This document shows, piece after piece, positions 32,808 through 44,960 of a stretch of DNA of 64,000 nucleotides (position 1 is its first letter; each line of letters begins with the position of its first letter). Position numbers and translations under genes: made by a program. The stretch comes from Thysanoteuthis rhombus. Its lineage: Eukaryota > Mollusca > Cephalopoda > Oegopsida > Thysanoteuthidae. Location: positions 34,765,694 through 34,829,693 of the forward strand of contig OY735220.1 of the NCBI GenBank assembly GCA_963457665.1. The letters run 5' to 3'. The notes under the pieces are model-generated. The model saw only the letters and a program-made list of their open reading frames with translations, was not told the origin of the DNA and ran no database searches.

Positions 32808-33265
32808 GTGGTGATTCTCAATCGGGGTTGAGGATTCCCCCAAAGGAGTGAATAAGGCATTTATGTAAGAATAAAAGTCGTTTCATTGTTTTTGAATAGG
32901 AACAATGAAGATGCATAATACAAGATGGAGAATAATTTTTCTACCAAAGGTCCGATTTTTCCTTACCAGTATTGTTTATCAAAATTATTTTAATTCAAAT
33001 TTAAAGCGTTGGCTTTTTGCCGCTGTGTTTAATTGGTTGTTACTACTTCAATAAACATTTTAATTTTCTCAAGCAATGAAGCGCTTCCCAGAATGTACAA
33101 TTGCGAAATTATTTTTTTTTATCATGAAGCTGTCTAATTATACGCAAAATATAATAATTATTTGAAATTATTCTTTGTTGCAACCTTCTTGGAGGATAAG
33201 GGGAGAAAACTAGTAATCTTACCGACAAAAGTAGAGAACGGTCTTAAAGAGGTTGGGGACCACTG
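32808..33265. mobile_element. hAT-like non-autonomous element
   Basis: The left end GTGGTGATTCTCAATCGGGG and the right end (complement CAGTGGTCCCCAACCTC) resemble the CAGTGGTTCCCAACC termini of hAT elements. The AT-rich interior of about 420 bp codes for nothing recognisable. No 8-bp duplication is evident, so the exact left boundary is uncertain. Confidence 0.45.
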
Positions 33266-33403
33266 TACAAGACCAAGTATCCAGCCTTATGGTCGAATCA
33301 GTTGCATATTTTCTACCTGTACCAACCGCCGATGTTCAAGCCAGAATAATCAAGCCAGGATTTCGAATATTGAGGTTCAGTCTATGTTACCTGTAATTTT
33401 TAG

Positions 33404-33451
<48 letters not shown>

Positions 33452-33893
33452 GTCTTTCAACATCCGTCGTTACGCGTACACCTTCCTCTGGATTCGCTGC
33501 ACTTCTGTAACGTGGGCGTCGCAGAGCCAATACTTTCTGAATTTGTCTAGCTCGTCTCTCCATCTAATATTCTGCCGGCCTCGGTTGCGCATGTGATCTC
33601 AGGGGATCCATGTCGTGAGTCGCAATGTCCATCGGTTGTCCGCCATTCTTGCAACATGGCCAGCCCACTACCATTTGAGATTTTTAATGGATTCTATGAT
33701 GTCCCTGACTCTTGTCTTTTCCTGGATGTACTGTGCTGTCTTGTGATCTCTCCATGTGAGGCCCAGCATAATTCTTTCATGCGTACGTTGCATGGTTCTC
33801 AATTTGCTGATCTGCCTCTTGGTTAGATTCCATGTTTCAGCCCCATAAGTGAAAATTGGGAGGGTGCATTGGTTATACACCCTTCTTTTTAGT
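33404..33893 (-). mobile_element. RTE-clade LINE fragment, copy 5 (best preserved)
   Basis: The minus strand reads NQCTLPIFTYGAETWNLTKR, QRTHERIMLGLTWRDHKTAQ and TRVRDIIESIKNLKW in one frame, the clearest RTE C-terminal block in the window. The rest, toward the DELDKFRKY-type end, is in other frames. The 3' tail appears as (CAT)n at 33404-33452. It is 5'-truncated at about 33893. Confidence 0.85.
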
Positions 33894-34259
33894 TGTACAA
33901 ATTATTTTCAGAGGACAAAGGTAAGTACGCACTTTTGAAATCGATTTAGGGAATCAATATTTTTCAATAAAAACTCAGTGAGATTTCTACAGAGTTTGAA
34001 GGTTTTTTGTACGCACATTAATTTCTATTGTGCGCGTATTGCAAAACGCTTAGAGAGAAATATGATTTCAAGGTACACATATTTTTCTCATTTGGAATAT
34101 CGGTGCAACTCAACTTTCCTATTTTCCTTCTGCCTCGTTTTTTTATAAAAACATCACGCGGTTGACCGGCTGATTATTTTTTGTTATTGTTTTATTAAAT
34201 TATCTCAGAAGAGTGAAACACGAGTCTTAGTCAATCATTGGCATCCTGGGACTATTACA
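33894..34259. other. Intergenic, nothing recognised
   Basis: AT-rich sequence. No feature was seen. Confidence 0.5.
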
Positions 34260-34636
34260 AAGATCTCTTTCTTCCTCCTCTCCCTACCACCAAGTCCTTC
34301 CTCTCTCTCTCTCTCTCTCTCTCACTCTCTGATTGTTTTTCTCTATCTCTGTCTTACTTTACCTAGTTTTCTCTTTTTCGTTTCTCTCTCTTTTCTTTCC
34401 TCTCTTTCACTCTCTTTCACTTGTTCCGTCTCCTCATTCCTGCCCCCCCTCTCTCTCTCTCTCTCTCTCTCTTTCTTTCCATTTTATATATCTCTCTGTC
34501 TTTGGCTCTGTCTCTCTGTTTCTCTTCGACTCTTGATCTGTTTCACCCAGTCTCCGTTTCTCTCCCTCTGTATCTCTCAGTTTCTTTTCTCTCCATCTAT
34601 CATCCTCTTATTCTATCTCCTCCTCTTCTCTCTCTT

Positions 34637-34699
<63 letters not shown>

Positions 34700-34703
34700 G
34701 TCT
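34260..34703. repeat. (TC)n-rich low-complexity tract
   Basis: About 440 bp of mostly CT, with pure runs near 34300-34322, 34449-34472 and 34639-34696. The serine/leucine frames over it are artefacts. Confidence 0.95.
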
Positions 34704-35259
34704 CAATCAATCATATCCACGTGCACACGTCAAGAGAAAAGTTATTCTGTTCTTATTGTCTATGAAACAATGAATTGTTTTCGGCTTTTGAGATGAAGTA
34801 TTTTCATTATTGCACATATATTATCATTAGTTCTGACTGGCAAACAAAATGTGATAAAGATCCAGAAAAATGATAAACAAACTAGAGAAAATTACAAATA
34901 ACAGTTCTCGGTCACTCAATAACAACTTAGTCACTCAATAATAACCGTCATGTCACCAACATCCTTTGGCACCATGCCATGTCGGGGATTATCAATTTTT
35001 CAAAAAATGGAAAAGATTGTTATGAATGAATAAATCACTTCTCTCACCTCTTGGATAGATATCATTAAGAACAAGTTTGAACTTCCAAAAGCCAAGCGGT
35101 CATAAAAAAGGTGTTCAATCGAACACGAACTTTCATTGAAAATTGAACACATAAAAAAACCTAATTTCATAGAAAAAAAAACTGAATGTTTTTTGTAGAC
35201 ATAATAAGAAATAAATGTTGAGACTCCCACGTATTACGTTCATACATACACGCGTATAT
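34704..35259. other. Intergenic, nothing recognised
   Basis: A possible distant relative of the GTTCAATTTACAATG family lies at 34985-35125 (GGTGTTCAATCGAACACG). No gene was seen. Confidence 0.4.
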
Positions 35260-35410
35260 ACATACATAGGGAATGGTTGTCTCCTTATTTTTTCCCTGTA
35301 ATTGCCTTTTGAAGAAGGCCAGAAAATGGACGAAACTTCTGAATGAAATTTCAATAATTTTAAAATAGAACTTTCAATATTGTCATTCATTTCTCATATT
35401 GTTGGATTAA
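35260..35410 (+). repeat. CGAAAC-type repeat tail
   Basis: TTGAAGAAGGCCAGAAAATG followed by GACGAAACTTC at 35310-35340 has the layout GAAGAAGG, short hairpin, CGAAAC that recurs elsewhere in the window. An AT-rich end follows. Confidence 0.45.
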
Positions 35411-36239
35411 CCATGATCCATATTAATAATTATTCATACATGTATATATTCATACGTACTCAAAGGCATATATAACCAGTCACACCAACTTGAAAACTGA
35501 AGAAACCTATGTTGACAAGTTTGGTTGAAGGTTTCTAAAAACGTGTACTAAGACAATAAATGACTTCAACAAAGTGGCATTCTAAGATTCTCGTCGGAGA
35601 GGAGAGCTTAAGAAATTACGCAAAAAAAATGTAAATCTCTGGTCGGCTGTAAACAAAGGTCCAGGGGCCTCCGAGAGGAATTTTGTAAGGCGGTGAAAAG
35701 CTTTTTGTATTTGTGTTTGGGCCTCAGTACTGCACTAACACCCTTGTCTTTTTGCCATCCTTGAAGCACGCCATACTGTGTGTGCTTGCTGGAAAGGGAT
35801 CGAATCAACCTATCTGTCTCTTATGACAAAGTTGCTTTACAGATTGTGGGATTGAACTGAAACATGGTTCTGGAAATTTGGGGACCAGGGCATAACGTTT
35901 GTATACATTGAACTATAAAGAACAACCCCTTGCTTAGAAAACTGATCCTCCATCAATTTAAGTAAAGAGACTCTGGAAGTCTAAAGAGTCTAAACCGGCT
36001 CTAAGTACGCTGAAATACTTGAGTATTCAGAGATAATTAAAAAAAAGCATTCCCTTTGAAATTTATTATAGGTTATCTTATAGGTGCTAAAAAGTAAATT
36101 TATACAAATCAGTTGACTCCGCCTCTTTGATATAAATGTAACTGTTACCATATAATTAAGTGGTTAGATAATTGTGTTGTGGATAAAACCTTTTCATTGA
36201 AAGTTGAAGTTTGCTCACTGTTCACGCGAACTGCGATAC
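35411..36239. other. Intergenic with SINE relic
   Basis: GAGAGGAATTTTGTAAGGCG followed by GTGAAAAGCTTTTTG (35673-35707) matches the SINE-like unit at 3095-3260. The remainder shows nothing. Confidence 0.4.
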
Positions 36240-36664
36240 TAACGCAAAAAGATGTCTGGTTTATTTATATATCGTGTCGACTCAAAAGTTTTGGTACACA
36301 TCTCTACCCGACGAATACTTGCCTCCCTTAAACCTCTGGGCCCCGCTGCGATGCACTGGCAGCATCCTCTTCCAGAGACCCTGACCTCTAAATCTAGAGA
36401 TAAAGATGTGATGATGGCTGTATATACATCTTTGATAATGCCCAGTTCAGACTACCGTTCACAGCTGGTACACCTTTACACGTAATAAGAATGGAAATAA
36501 ACTCAAACGAATTCAAGGACCATTTATCTTCTATATAAAGGATGTAAAACACTTAAATTACCGGCAACGTTTATAGCATCTGGGGTTATATTCCTTCGTG
36601 AGAAGACAACAACGCTCTGCTGTTATATATACAACTACAATCATTGAAAGAAAGAGCAACGGAG

Positions 36665-36707
<43 letters not shown>

Positions 36708-37345
36708 TAGGCTTTTAACGTCCGTCATTGGACATAGACCTTCCCCAGGATTTGCCACACTTCTCTATCATGGGGGTCGCAGAGCCTGTACTTCCTGAAC
36801 TTGTCTAGCTCGTCTCTCCATCTAATATTCTGCTGGCCTCGGTTGCGCCTGTGATCTCGGGGGATCTACGTCATGAGTTGTGATGTCCATCGGTTGTCTG
36901 CCGTTCTTGCAACGTGGCCAGCCCACCATTTGAGATTTTTAATGGATTCTATGATGTCCCTGACTCTTGTCTTTTCTCTGATGTACTGTGCTGTCTTGTG
37001 GTCTCTCCATGTGAGACCCAGAATAATTGTGCACGTTGGATGGCAATACCAGCACTTAAAAACGACGGTACAAAAGTGAAAACCACTAGAGAAATAGTCT
37101 AGCCATCAGAGGACCTACACCTTTTAATAGCTTACCACCTAATATAAGAAACCCAACCAATGTTTCATTGGACACCTTTAAACAACACTTGCATAAATTT
37201 CTTAGTTCGTTTTTTAGATGAGCCTGTATCTCTTGGTTATGTTGCAGGGTGTCGAACTAATAGAAATAGTTTAAAAGACATCATTCCTGGTGCAGTTATG
37301 AATGGTGGTGGTCATGCATGACCCTCGCAAACAAGTGAAACTTCA
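36240..37345 (+). mobile_element. CR1/jockey-like LINE fragment, interrupted by an RTE copy
   Basis: The left part (to about 36660) reads MMAVYTSLIMPSSDYRSQL and, after a frame change, the block for YKGCKTLKL. These match the MLALYKSLVRPHLEYCSQLW and IKGCKNLNYWERL regions near the end of such reverse transcriptases. The right part (from about 37085) reads IRNPTNVSLDTFKQHLHKFL and GYVAGCRTNRNS, which match the closing IRN...VDTFKRHLDKFL block. The two parts are separated by an RTE fragment in the opposite orientation. Stops and frame changes make both parts inactive. Confidence 0.6.
36665..37052 (-). mobile_element. RTE-clade LINE fragment, copy 6, nested
   Basis: The (CAT)n tail is at 36665-36708, then the standard RTE 3' region on the minus strand with GGTCTATGTCCAATGACGGA and TAGATGGAGAGACGAGCTAG. 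The copy ends near 37052, inside the second LINE. It is about 390 bp long. Confidence 0.8.
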
Positions 37346-39310
37346 ACTATAAACTATGAACTACGCTATTTCCCAAATGGGAAATGTCACAGCACCGAGA
37401 TATGTAAATACACAGACCCAAAATGCATGTTGACGAAAAAGAAATCTATTCCATTATAGCAACAGAGGTTAGGGAAGGAATACATTTGTCAACACTTCTG
37501 CGAAAACTTTGTCTGATCTGATAGTCACCAATTCGAAGAAAATAAAGCGAGGATACGTATCACAACAAACGGGCATATGTTGCCTCCATTTCTGAAATGA
37601 TCCATCTTTTCATGGTCATGTGCCCTTCATGAAGCAGTGTGTACTTGAGAAAAAACCATTTCTGCAGCATTTTTTTACAGTGCCGGAATGCTATTTGATC
37701 AATTAATCTACTTTTTAAAAATCCAATTCACCGAAAAGTTCCACTATTTTTATGCTACTCATTGAAGAGTTCCACAGTCAACGACAAGCGGTTTATTAAT
37801 ATTAAACTTAGATATATTCAGAATAACTAATATCCTGAAAATATAAGCAATTCCCATTAGCATTAACACAATAAGCATCAACTCTTACACTCACTCGGAG
37901 AAGATGACAATTTCAAAGGAAACAAAATTTCTAGTCAAAATTATCCTTCTTTGACCATTTAGTATTTTTTTTTAAATCAAAAGAAATAAATTTAATTCAC
38001 GAAAGTGTTCCAATTTTCCTTTTTAATGCTATTCATTGAAGAATTTCACGGCCAATTGCAAGTAGTTTAAAGTGGATTCTGAATTCAAGTGTTAAAGTCT
38101 GTCGTTGGACACATTTTTTCCCCAGGGTCTTTTGCTGTAAGTGCAAGACATGGGGAGTGATGGGTCTTACCCTACCACGCTGCCCCCATGAGGAAGTTAA
38201 GGATATAAGAAAATGATAAATAATTGTCGCCCGAACTCGATGCCAATTTCTTTTCCAAGTGTGAAAGGCGTGTCTGCATGAAAGATTCTCTCCACATTGA
38301 TCGAAAGCAAACATTGAGTGGGTATTTTTCTTTCTTTCATTTGAATGGGGCCTATATATGGAATAGCGCTCAAAATGGGACTTATCAGACGACCAAAAAG
38401 TTATACAAAAATAAAAAATGGAAGGAAGCAGACAATACAGAAGGTACCAGCAAGAACACTGGTGTTAGACGAGATTGAGTTAAAAACGTAAGACACACAA
38501 GCTTACACAAACACTCATTCAAACTTGCATACACTAGCGTGGGCGTCTTCTGACATTTTGCCGGAAAGGGGCTGCAGTTTGGCCGGGGGATGGGGTCAAA
38601 AGACTATATTTGGAATACATCCTAGCAGCAGCCCTGTCACCAGTGGAGAATAGTTGCCTCCTCCTATATAGGTACATCAAGTCGGGGTTTCGTATTACAT
38701 TTGTTTAGCACCATCATCCTTTATTGACTATGAGGTTCCAACTTTCAACCCCTTTCACCTTACGCTTGATCCAGGAGAGTCAAATGACACCCCCAGATGG
38801 ACAGCCATGTACACTTGCCTCATATATTTTTCTTATTCTCTATCCGAAACCATGGATTCTTCGACATGAAGTCAGCAATTTTATTATGAAAATATATTTT
38901 AATCACAATTTGAAACGATGGACTCTTCCATAGAAACAAGTTGAATGGTTTCGGCTCAAAGAAAAAAATTCTTTGATATTTAAATATATACGGTTTTTTT
39001 TACGGGTATTACCAAATGTAAAGATTAACAGTTATGATTGCCCTTTGTCAAGGTTGACCACGGGGGTGACAGCCTTTAGCCACCATTGCCTCTGTGGGTA
39101 AGGTAGTTATGGGAGAGTAGCTGGCCAAAAGCTCATTCATTCACTCTCTTGTACGTCAACTAACATGGCATAAGAGTAACGAAACGTTTTGTCAAGATAT
39201 CTACCGATGAGGCAAAGCGCAGGGAAAAGCTGATCCATGACTTATCCTAAGGCATTTATGTAAAGCTAGAATACGAACAACCTGTAACTCCACAGACATA
39301 GATATATGCA
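37346..39310. other. Long intergenic stretch
   Basis: Nothing firm. The block CTGTCGTTGGACACA then TTCCCCAGG near 38099-38138 resembles the RTE 3' end but is too short to call. Confidence 0.45.
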
Positions 39311-39314
39311 CAGA

Positions 39315-39367
<53 letters not shown>

Positions 39368-39368
39368 G
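39311..39368. repeat. (AC)n(TA)n microsatellite
   Basis: AC to about 39355, then TA to 39367. Confidence 0.95.
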
Positions 39369-39609
39369 GAGCTCTGCCGTGGAGTAATGGCTAGAGAGCC
39401 AATTGATTCGACCATTGCTACTAAAAAAAGAGTTCTTTCCTTATCATATGCCCACACGTGTCACGTTGTCACACAAAGCTGAGCTTCTTATATAATTTGT
39501 TTTCTATGCTGTTGATTATGGTTTGCAAGCTAAAATCGCCAACTATTATCAATATAGGGAGTTGAACCCTCTAGAGATTCCTCACACTTCTGAACTTGTG
39601 CCCAAGTTA

Positions 39610-39685
<76 letters not shown>
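39610..39685. repeat. (TA)n microsatellite
   Basis: TA array of about 76 bp with one TACA interruption near 39624. Confidence 0.96.
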
Positions 39686-39690
<5 letters not shown>

Positions 39691-39913
39691 AGAAAGCTCT
39701 ACCGCTTTAAACACTGAACATTAAAAAAATTTGTCATGAGATTTTTTGTGTTACTTAAGTCACCTATTTCCCAATATCCGTCAATGCAATTTATGTAATT
39801 TTCTCCAGTGTTTTTCCCTGTTTCACAAATACTTTGTTATCATTTTACCATGTATAAATTATCTCTTGTTCGGATCACAAGTTGTTTGCCACGTAACTGT
39901 TTGCAGATTTTGA

Positions 39914-39958
39914 TAGATAGATAGATAGACAGATAGATAGATAGATGAAGATAGATGG
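39914..39958. repeat. (GATA)n microsatellite
   Basis: GATA units with a few changes. Confidence 0.9.
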
Positions 39959-42494
39959 ATATTCGTACCTCACATAAATGAATCACCGTAGCCAACATGT
40001 GTAACAGAACTAATCATTAAAGACATATTCTAAAATCATCTGTAAAATCTTTTATTTCAAACTATCTAAAAAATGGATCTTTCATCTAAAATTATCTAAA
40101 AAATACCGGCACTAGATTTGGGCATTATTTGTCCAAAATGATCATAGAGACCCCCAAAAGCTTAAAGCTAAAGAAAATGTTTTAGATGGTGCTTAGTGGA
40201 GCACTCATGCAAACTTCCAATGTTGTGACTCCAAAAAAAGAGAGAAGATTCTGTTGCTCACTTAGCTGGTTGGGCAGGCAGATCATTTTGAGGGATGCAA
40301 TGATTCGATAGATAGTATGCCGACCTACTAAAATATATATGTAGATACACATCTCTAATTTTCGATTTCAAGCTGGCTATAAAGAAATTTACCCAGTAAC
40401 TACGGAAGATGACAAGTGCAATAATTTTCCAATGCAAGATAAAAAGCTCTGGCCCATTGCAAGATAGTTGCAAGATACTGCAACTCATAGATTGCGAATG
40501 ATCCATTGCAAGATAAAAGCCCAGATTCACAGGTAAAACTGTGTCACTATCAATTAACGTAGAATGGAGATGGTCATAGAACTGCAATAATGGAGATTTG
40601 AGTCATTCGTAGTCGACGCTTTAACAGACCTTTGTTTAACCAGAGGCAGTTTATTTGTACTCGTGTTGTACTTGAAACGGAAAAGAAAAACAAACAAAAA
40701 CAGTCCAATGGCAGTTCTGATAAAAATACTTCATCTCAGAGGCTGAAAACAATTCTTCATTGTTTCATTCACAATAAGATCAAAATTATTTTTTTCCTTG
40801 ACGTGTTCACGTGGATATCATTGTGTGAAAGACAGACAGACGAATAGGCAGACAAACATGGAAAGAAAAGGAAAGACGTGAGAAATGATTCTCCTGTGCG
40901 AAATGCCATTATTGCGATTGATTTCAAACGAATGGAGAACAACAAACTACAACAAACAGAAAATTCTAGCCCATCTACGGACTCCGAAATGCAATGGACC
41001 CAATTCTCTAAACTTTGGTCAATAACTGTCGACATTTGTTACCTCAAATTTCAAAATTGAACTCTCGGGGCTGCTGCCATGGTTTCACGCGGCGCCGTCG
41101 GCAAGACTTGAAAATTTACGCCTCCAGTAGTATTTTAACGATCTTTTGCAGTTTAGGGTGGACCCTAAAAACCCCTGTGTATTGGTTCACTCAATGGATG
41201 CATTAATTGGACTTTAGTTAAAATCCATCTCCGTCTTGCTGAGCCTGTAGTTGCTTCATCAGAGCTCTGATAACCGTACTGTCGGGGAAAATGTTCCATA
41301 CCCTGTCCGTTTCTATCCTCTCACTGTACTGGACGAAGGATTGGACTTTCCCAGTATCGTTATCTTACCCAAATGGAGGGGGGAGATATGGATTCATACC
41401 TTTCCCGAGGGCATCAGTGCGATTCCATTTTCCATGCTAGTAGCTGCTTAGACACTGCCACGTTCTTGAAATATGACCGTACACATGAAATAAATTGTTT
41501 TTTGTTTTTCTCCTTCTCTCTTCTCTCTTTATCTCTCTCGTCCCAATCTCTCTGCTTTGGATTTACCTTCATTACTGGAGAATCCTGAACGGTAATAGAA
41601 TCATTCTAAAGAACACTTTCCCAGGAAAAGAATCCAGTGATTGGAAATGCTTGCTTTGTGTGTGTGTGTGTGTGTCTGTCTGTCTGTCTGTATTCAGCTA
41701 CTGTTTCTATTTACGGTCAAATTGCATTGGATAAACAGGTTCGCGTACGATCACCGCAGTTAAGTACATCGATGGATGACTATCCTGAAATTCCAAGTGC
41801 TCTAACGAGTTGGGGAAGTATCCCCTGCAGTCATGTTGTTCTACAAACGTATTGAGCACCCCTTTCCTTTGGAAGCCTTCAGTATGGACGAGAGAAAGAA
41901 GTGTTATTTGAGCCAAACATTTCCTCCATACTAAGCATCTAGAAACAGCAGCCCCTAATCCTGAGTCTACAGAAACCGTCTGCCAAGACGAAATGAGCCG
42001 TACAGTTGTTACTTTTCTGAGAAGAGAGGTTTTCAGAATTCTCTTCAGATAACCTCAGATTGAATCGCAGAAAATATAAGGCCACCATAAATCAAATATA
42101 ACAAGCATTAAGAGAGAAAAAAAGGTGGTTTAGGTCACGTCCATCCAAATGTTCTGAAATCTGAAAAGGTCGTTTATTATAATCACAAGTAATTTTATCA
42201 AACAGTTGTCGTTATCAAAATTAGTTGATCTCAAACACTTATATTTTAGATTCATTGATAGGATGGAGGGTCCCGTCTCTCAAGAGACAACCCCCAATGG
42301 AGTATGACAGTTTGTGACGGTTTCTGTTGCATGGGTCAGCTTGCAAATTTGAAGTCTTGGTCGGGACAAGAACTTTATGCTTCAGATCACCGCCTTGGTA
42401 GGATGCAAGTCAACGAGGGGATAACTCAACCTTAATCACACAGCTTAGAGAGTACTTCTAAATTAGCTGCTGAGTGTACAGGATAAGTTTTCAA
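39959..42494. other. Long intergenic stretch
   Basis: Nothing firm. CATTGCAAGATA occurs three times between 40430 and 40515, and a GT/TGTC run lies at 41655-41692. Frames up to 109 codons have no recognised domain. Confidence 0.45.
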
Positions 42495-42595
42495 GAATTT
42501 CCACACATTTCGCTCGTACCAGGAATCGAACGCGGTACCTTCTGTTTGTGAAGCAGACGTGCTAACAATTACACTGTCCAAGGGGACAGATTCAT
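42495..42595 (-). repeat. tRNA-Val(CAC)-like SINE head or pseudo-tRNA
   Basis: On the minus strand the order is tRNA-like: GTAATTGTTAGCACG (D arm), TCTGC-TTCACAA-ACAGA (anticodon arm with loop triplet CAC), then GCGTTCGATTCC (T arm). The T stem has mismatches and the acceptor ends do not pair, so I favour a SINE head or pseudogene over a working tRNA-Val. Confidence 0.5.
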
Positions 42596-42904
42596 ATTTA
42601 TTTCCTATCAATTTATTATAATGTAAATTTGTTTATAACACTGAATTTAATAACAGAACAATGGATTTATGACAATTAATGTAAAATATTGTCCTGATGA
42701 TATTTCAGGAACTGTACTGTACGGTCAGATGAACGTTTTATCAGCAAACAAAACAATGACGTTGTACTTGGGTGGTCTTATTGTATTGTAGGATGGCAAA
42801 GTGTCAAAATGATTTACAAGCAACGTTAAGAATTATCCTTAAGTTATTCTGCAGATGTTAAACGATGCAATTGAATAGATTTCAGCTCCGAAGTCGAAAT
42901 CCAG

Positions 42905-43330
42905 ACGCTTTATTTAGGGGCGTAACTGGAGATTTGGAAGGGGTTCTCTGACTCCTCGGGCCCCAATACTCCCTCTCCAATAATTTCAATGAAGTGGTTC
43001 CCAACCGGGGGACCGCTGATTCCCGTGGAAAAGAATCACTGGGGGTCCGTGGGAAGACCTCTTAAAAGTCTGAGGTCCGTGAGCTTGTTGAGTTGGCTGA
43101 CCTTTCAAAATCCTAGGATCCATATGGAAATCTATTTAAAAACCCTGGACCTCGATTATGAAGGGACTAGAAATCACCGGTTTAGTGAAATTTGTTTTTG
43201 TATAATGTTAGTAGAAATGCGGTAGGTGAACTACTTTTCATGAAGCCCTTTGTTGGCCCTTCCATTGATTTTAAATCGCCCCACCCTCAGCTACGACACT
43301 GTCTTTGGGGGATTGTAAGTTCCCAAGTTC
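42905..43330. repeat. Interspersed repeat with hAT-like terminus, copy 2
   Basis: GTGGTTCCCAACCGGGGGACC at 42993-43013 is a typical hAT end. Further blocks GGTCCGTGAGCTTGTTGAGT and GTAGGTGAACTACTTTTCAT match 7480-7760 in order. Confidence 0.5.
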
Positions 43331-43739
43331 AGCATCTAGTTTCTAGCAACAGAATCAGAAAAAAAAAGTTGTTTTGTTTACAGATAAAAATTGGATATTT
43401 TGTATTGATCTTTGATGCGATATTCAAATTGGTTTTCTGGTTTGGGCCTGCGTTACAGCTGGGAGTCAAGTTGTTATTGAATAAATACTTCTTACAAAAA
43501 TTAACCCTAAAAATCGAACCTAGTGAATGCTCTTGAATCCGATGAAATAATTTTCCCCAAAGAAAATGTAGTACGCCCCAGGCCACCGAAACTGAATTTT
43601 CTATTATCAATAGGATTTTTTAAAATGTACTTTTAGTCGAAGAATAGGCACTGCTATTCTAAACATAAGTCCTTTTATTCAAAGCATAAAAACTTTAAAT
43701 TTCTGTCAGAATTTTTGATGCTAGAAATGATCATTATTA
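43331..43739. other. Intergenic, nothing recognised
   Basis: AT-rich sequence. No gene was seen. Confidence 0.5.
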
Positions 43740-43850
43740 TACACTGATTCGTTCGAACTGTTGGTCACATCTTGGATATTATAGCCGAAACGTTTTGGCT
43801 ATTGTGACCTCTGGTCTTCTTCAAGTCCCTTTATTTCGAAATGAATTCCA
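43740..43850. repeat. CGAAACG-type repeat tail
   Basis: ATAGCCGAAACGTTTTGGCTAT (43780-43801) is nearly palindromic, and CTTCTTCAAG follows at 43811-43820. The combination matches the tail family described for 55.9-56.3 kb. Confidence 0.45.
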
Positions 43851-44164
43851 ATGACATTTTGTAGGAAATTAAGAAAAAACTGATCTTAATTAGGGATTTA
43901 TCGAAGAATATTTTACATCTATTACTGAATTGAGTTTCATTGAGTTTTTAGTGACGATTTGGTTAGCAGGGACACGTGCTCCCTGAGTGGTTTCTAGTTT
44001 GAAAACTAATTTCTGGATCCTCCCCAAAATCGAATCAATTCTTCCTTAGACTCGGACCCATCCCCCAACATAATAGTTTGTCAGTTAATCGGGAACTTTT
44101 AGAGATAATGAGTGGACAATCGGAGAGATGGGCAGACATGAGTGAATACATTCAAGAAAAATGA

Positions 44165-44325
44165 TTGTAAAAAAAAAGAATAAGAATTAAACAGTGTCTT
44201 CCCGTGGCCAGGGTTCGAACCATAAGAGATTAGAGATATAGAGTTGACAAACAAGCACAAGTTGATAGATGTACTGCTTCCAACTGCGTTATCAGTAGTT
44301 AAAAGGGAAAGTTTTGATTGCAAAG
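44165..44325 (-). repeat. tRNA-derived SINE-like unit
   Basis: On the minus strand GATAACGCAGTTGGAAGCAG (A-box-like) is followed after about 45 bases by TATGGTTCGAACCCTGG (perfect B box). A poly-T stretch (complement of 44168-44177) lies downstream. The fold is tRNA-like but the stems are incomplete. Confidence 0.6.
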
Positions 44326-44559
44326 GGGAAAATAATTTTATCTCTTCTTAAATTACAAGATATATATTTGAACAGCATTTTTGTCAATTAGGCCCACGAG
44401 CATCAATCATTCGTCAAAGGATACTCATGACCAGCACGTTTTCTTATCCCTTGAATCAAAAAGTTGGACTGTTATCGATATATCAAACATCTGAAGAATG
44501 TGTGTAATTAGAAACTGTCAATAAAGACTGTCAACATGGGTTTCTTCATTTTCAAGTTG

Positions 44560-44960
44560 GTCCAGCGAACTGGCTAGCTGGCAGGCTGATTAGCTTTCAG
44601 TCTATGTATGTGTGTATATGTATATATATATCACACGTACAGGCCGCACCAATGGAGCTAAAGGGCTGAGATTTTCGACATTTACTATTTATGATGTCTA
44701 GAAAAAGGATTTTTTTTTTCAAAATTCCTTCCCAAAATATAGGTTCAGTGGAGGTTCAAAATGCAAGTGTTCATGTTAAATTGGCTACTAGTTGTTCTCG
44801 TTAGTTTTTTTTTTTTTGGGGGGGGGTCGCACTTTTCAGTTTTCCTACACAAAGCGAGAGAAGTGACTTTGATCATTGATCACCCCTCTATTTCCAATTT
44901 TTTTTATTTGATCATCCCGAACACGGCATACTGGCAAAAAGCGTTGGATATGTGATGGAT
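44560..44960 (+). repeat. Interspersed repeat family with GTTCAATTTACAATG, copy 2
   Basis: Blocks ATGGAGCTA, GTTCAAAATGCAAGT and CCAATTTTTTTTATTTGATC follow the same order as 12780-13200. A TA run and a T/G run lie inside. Confidence 0.5.

Noticed and set aside
33162-33596. Frame of 144 codons with a poly-histidine run
   Set aside because: The histidines come from the (CAT)n tail of RTE copy 5, and the rest is hAT-like element and LINE antisense.
38097-38170. Ninth RTE fragment
   Set aside because: Only two short blocks resemble the RTE 3' end, and the rest does not align.
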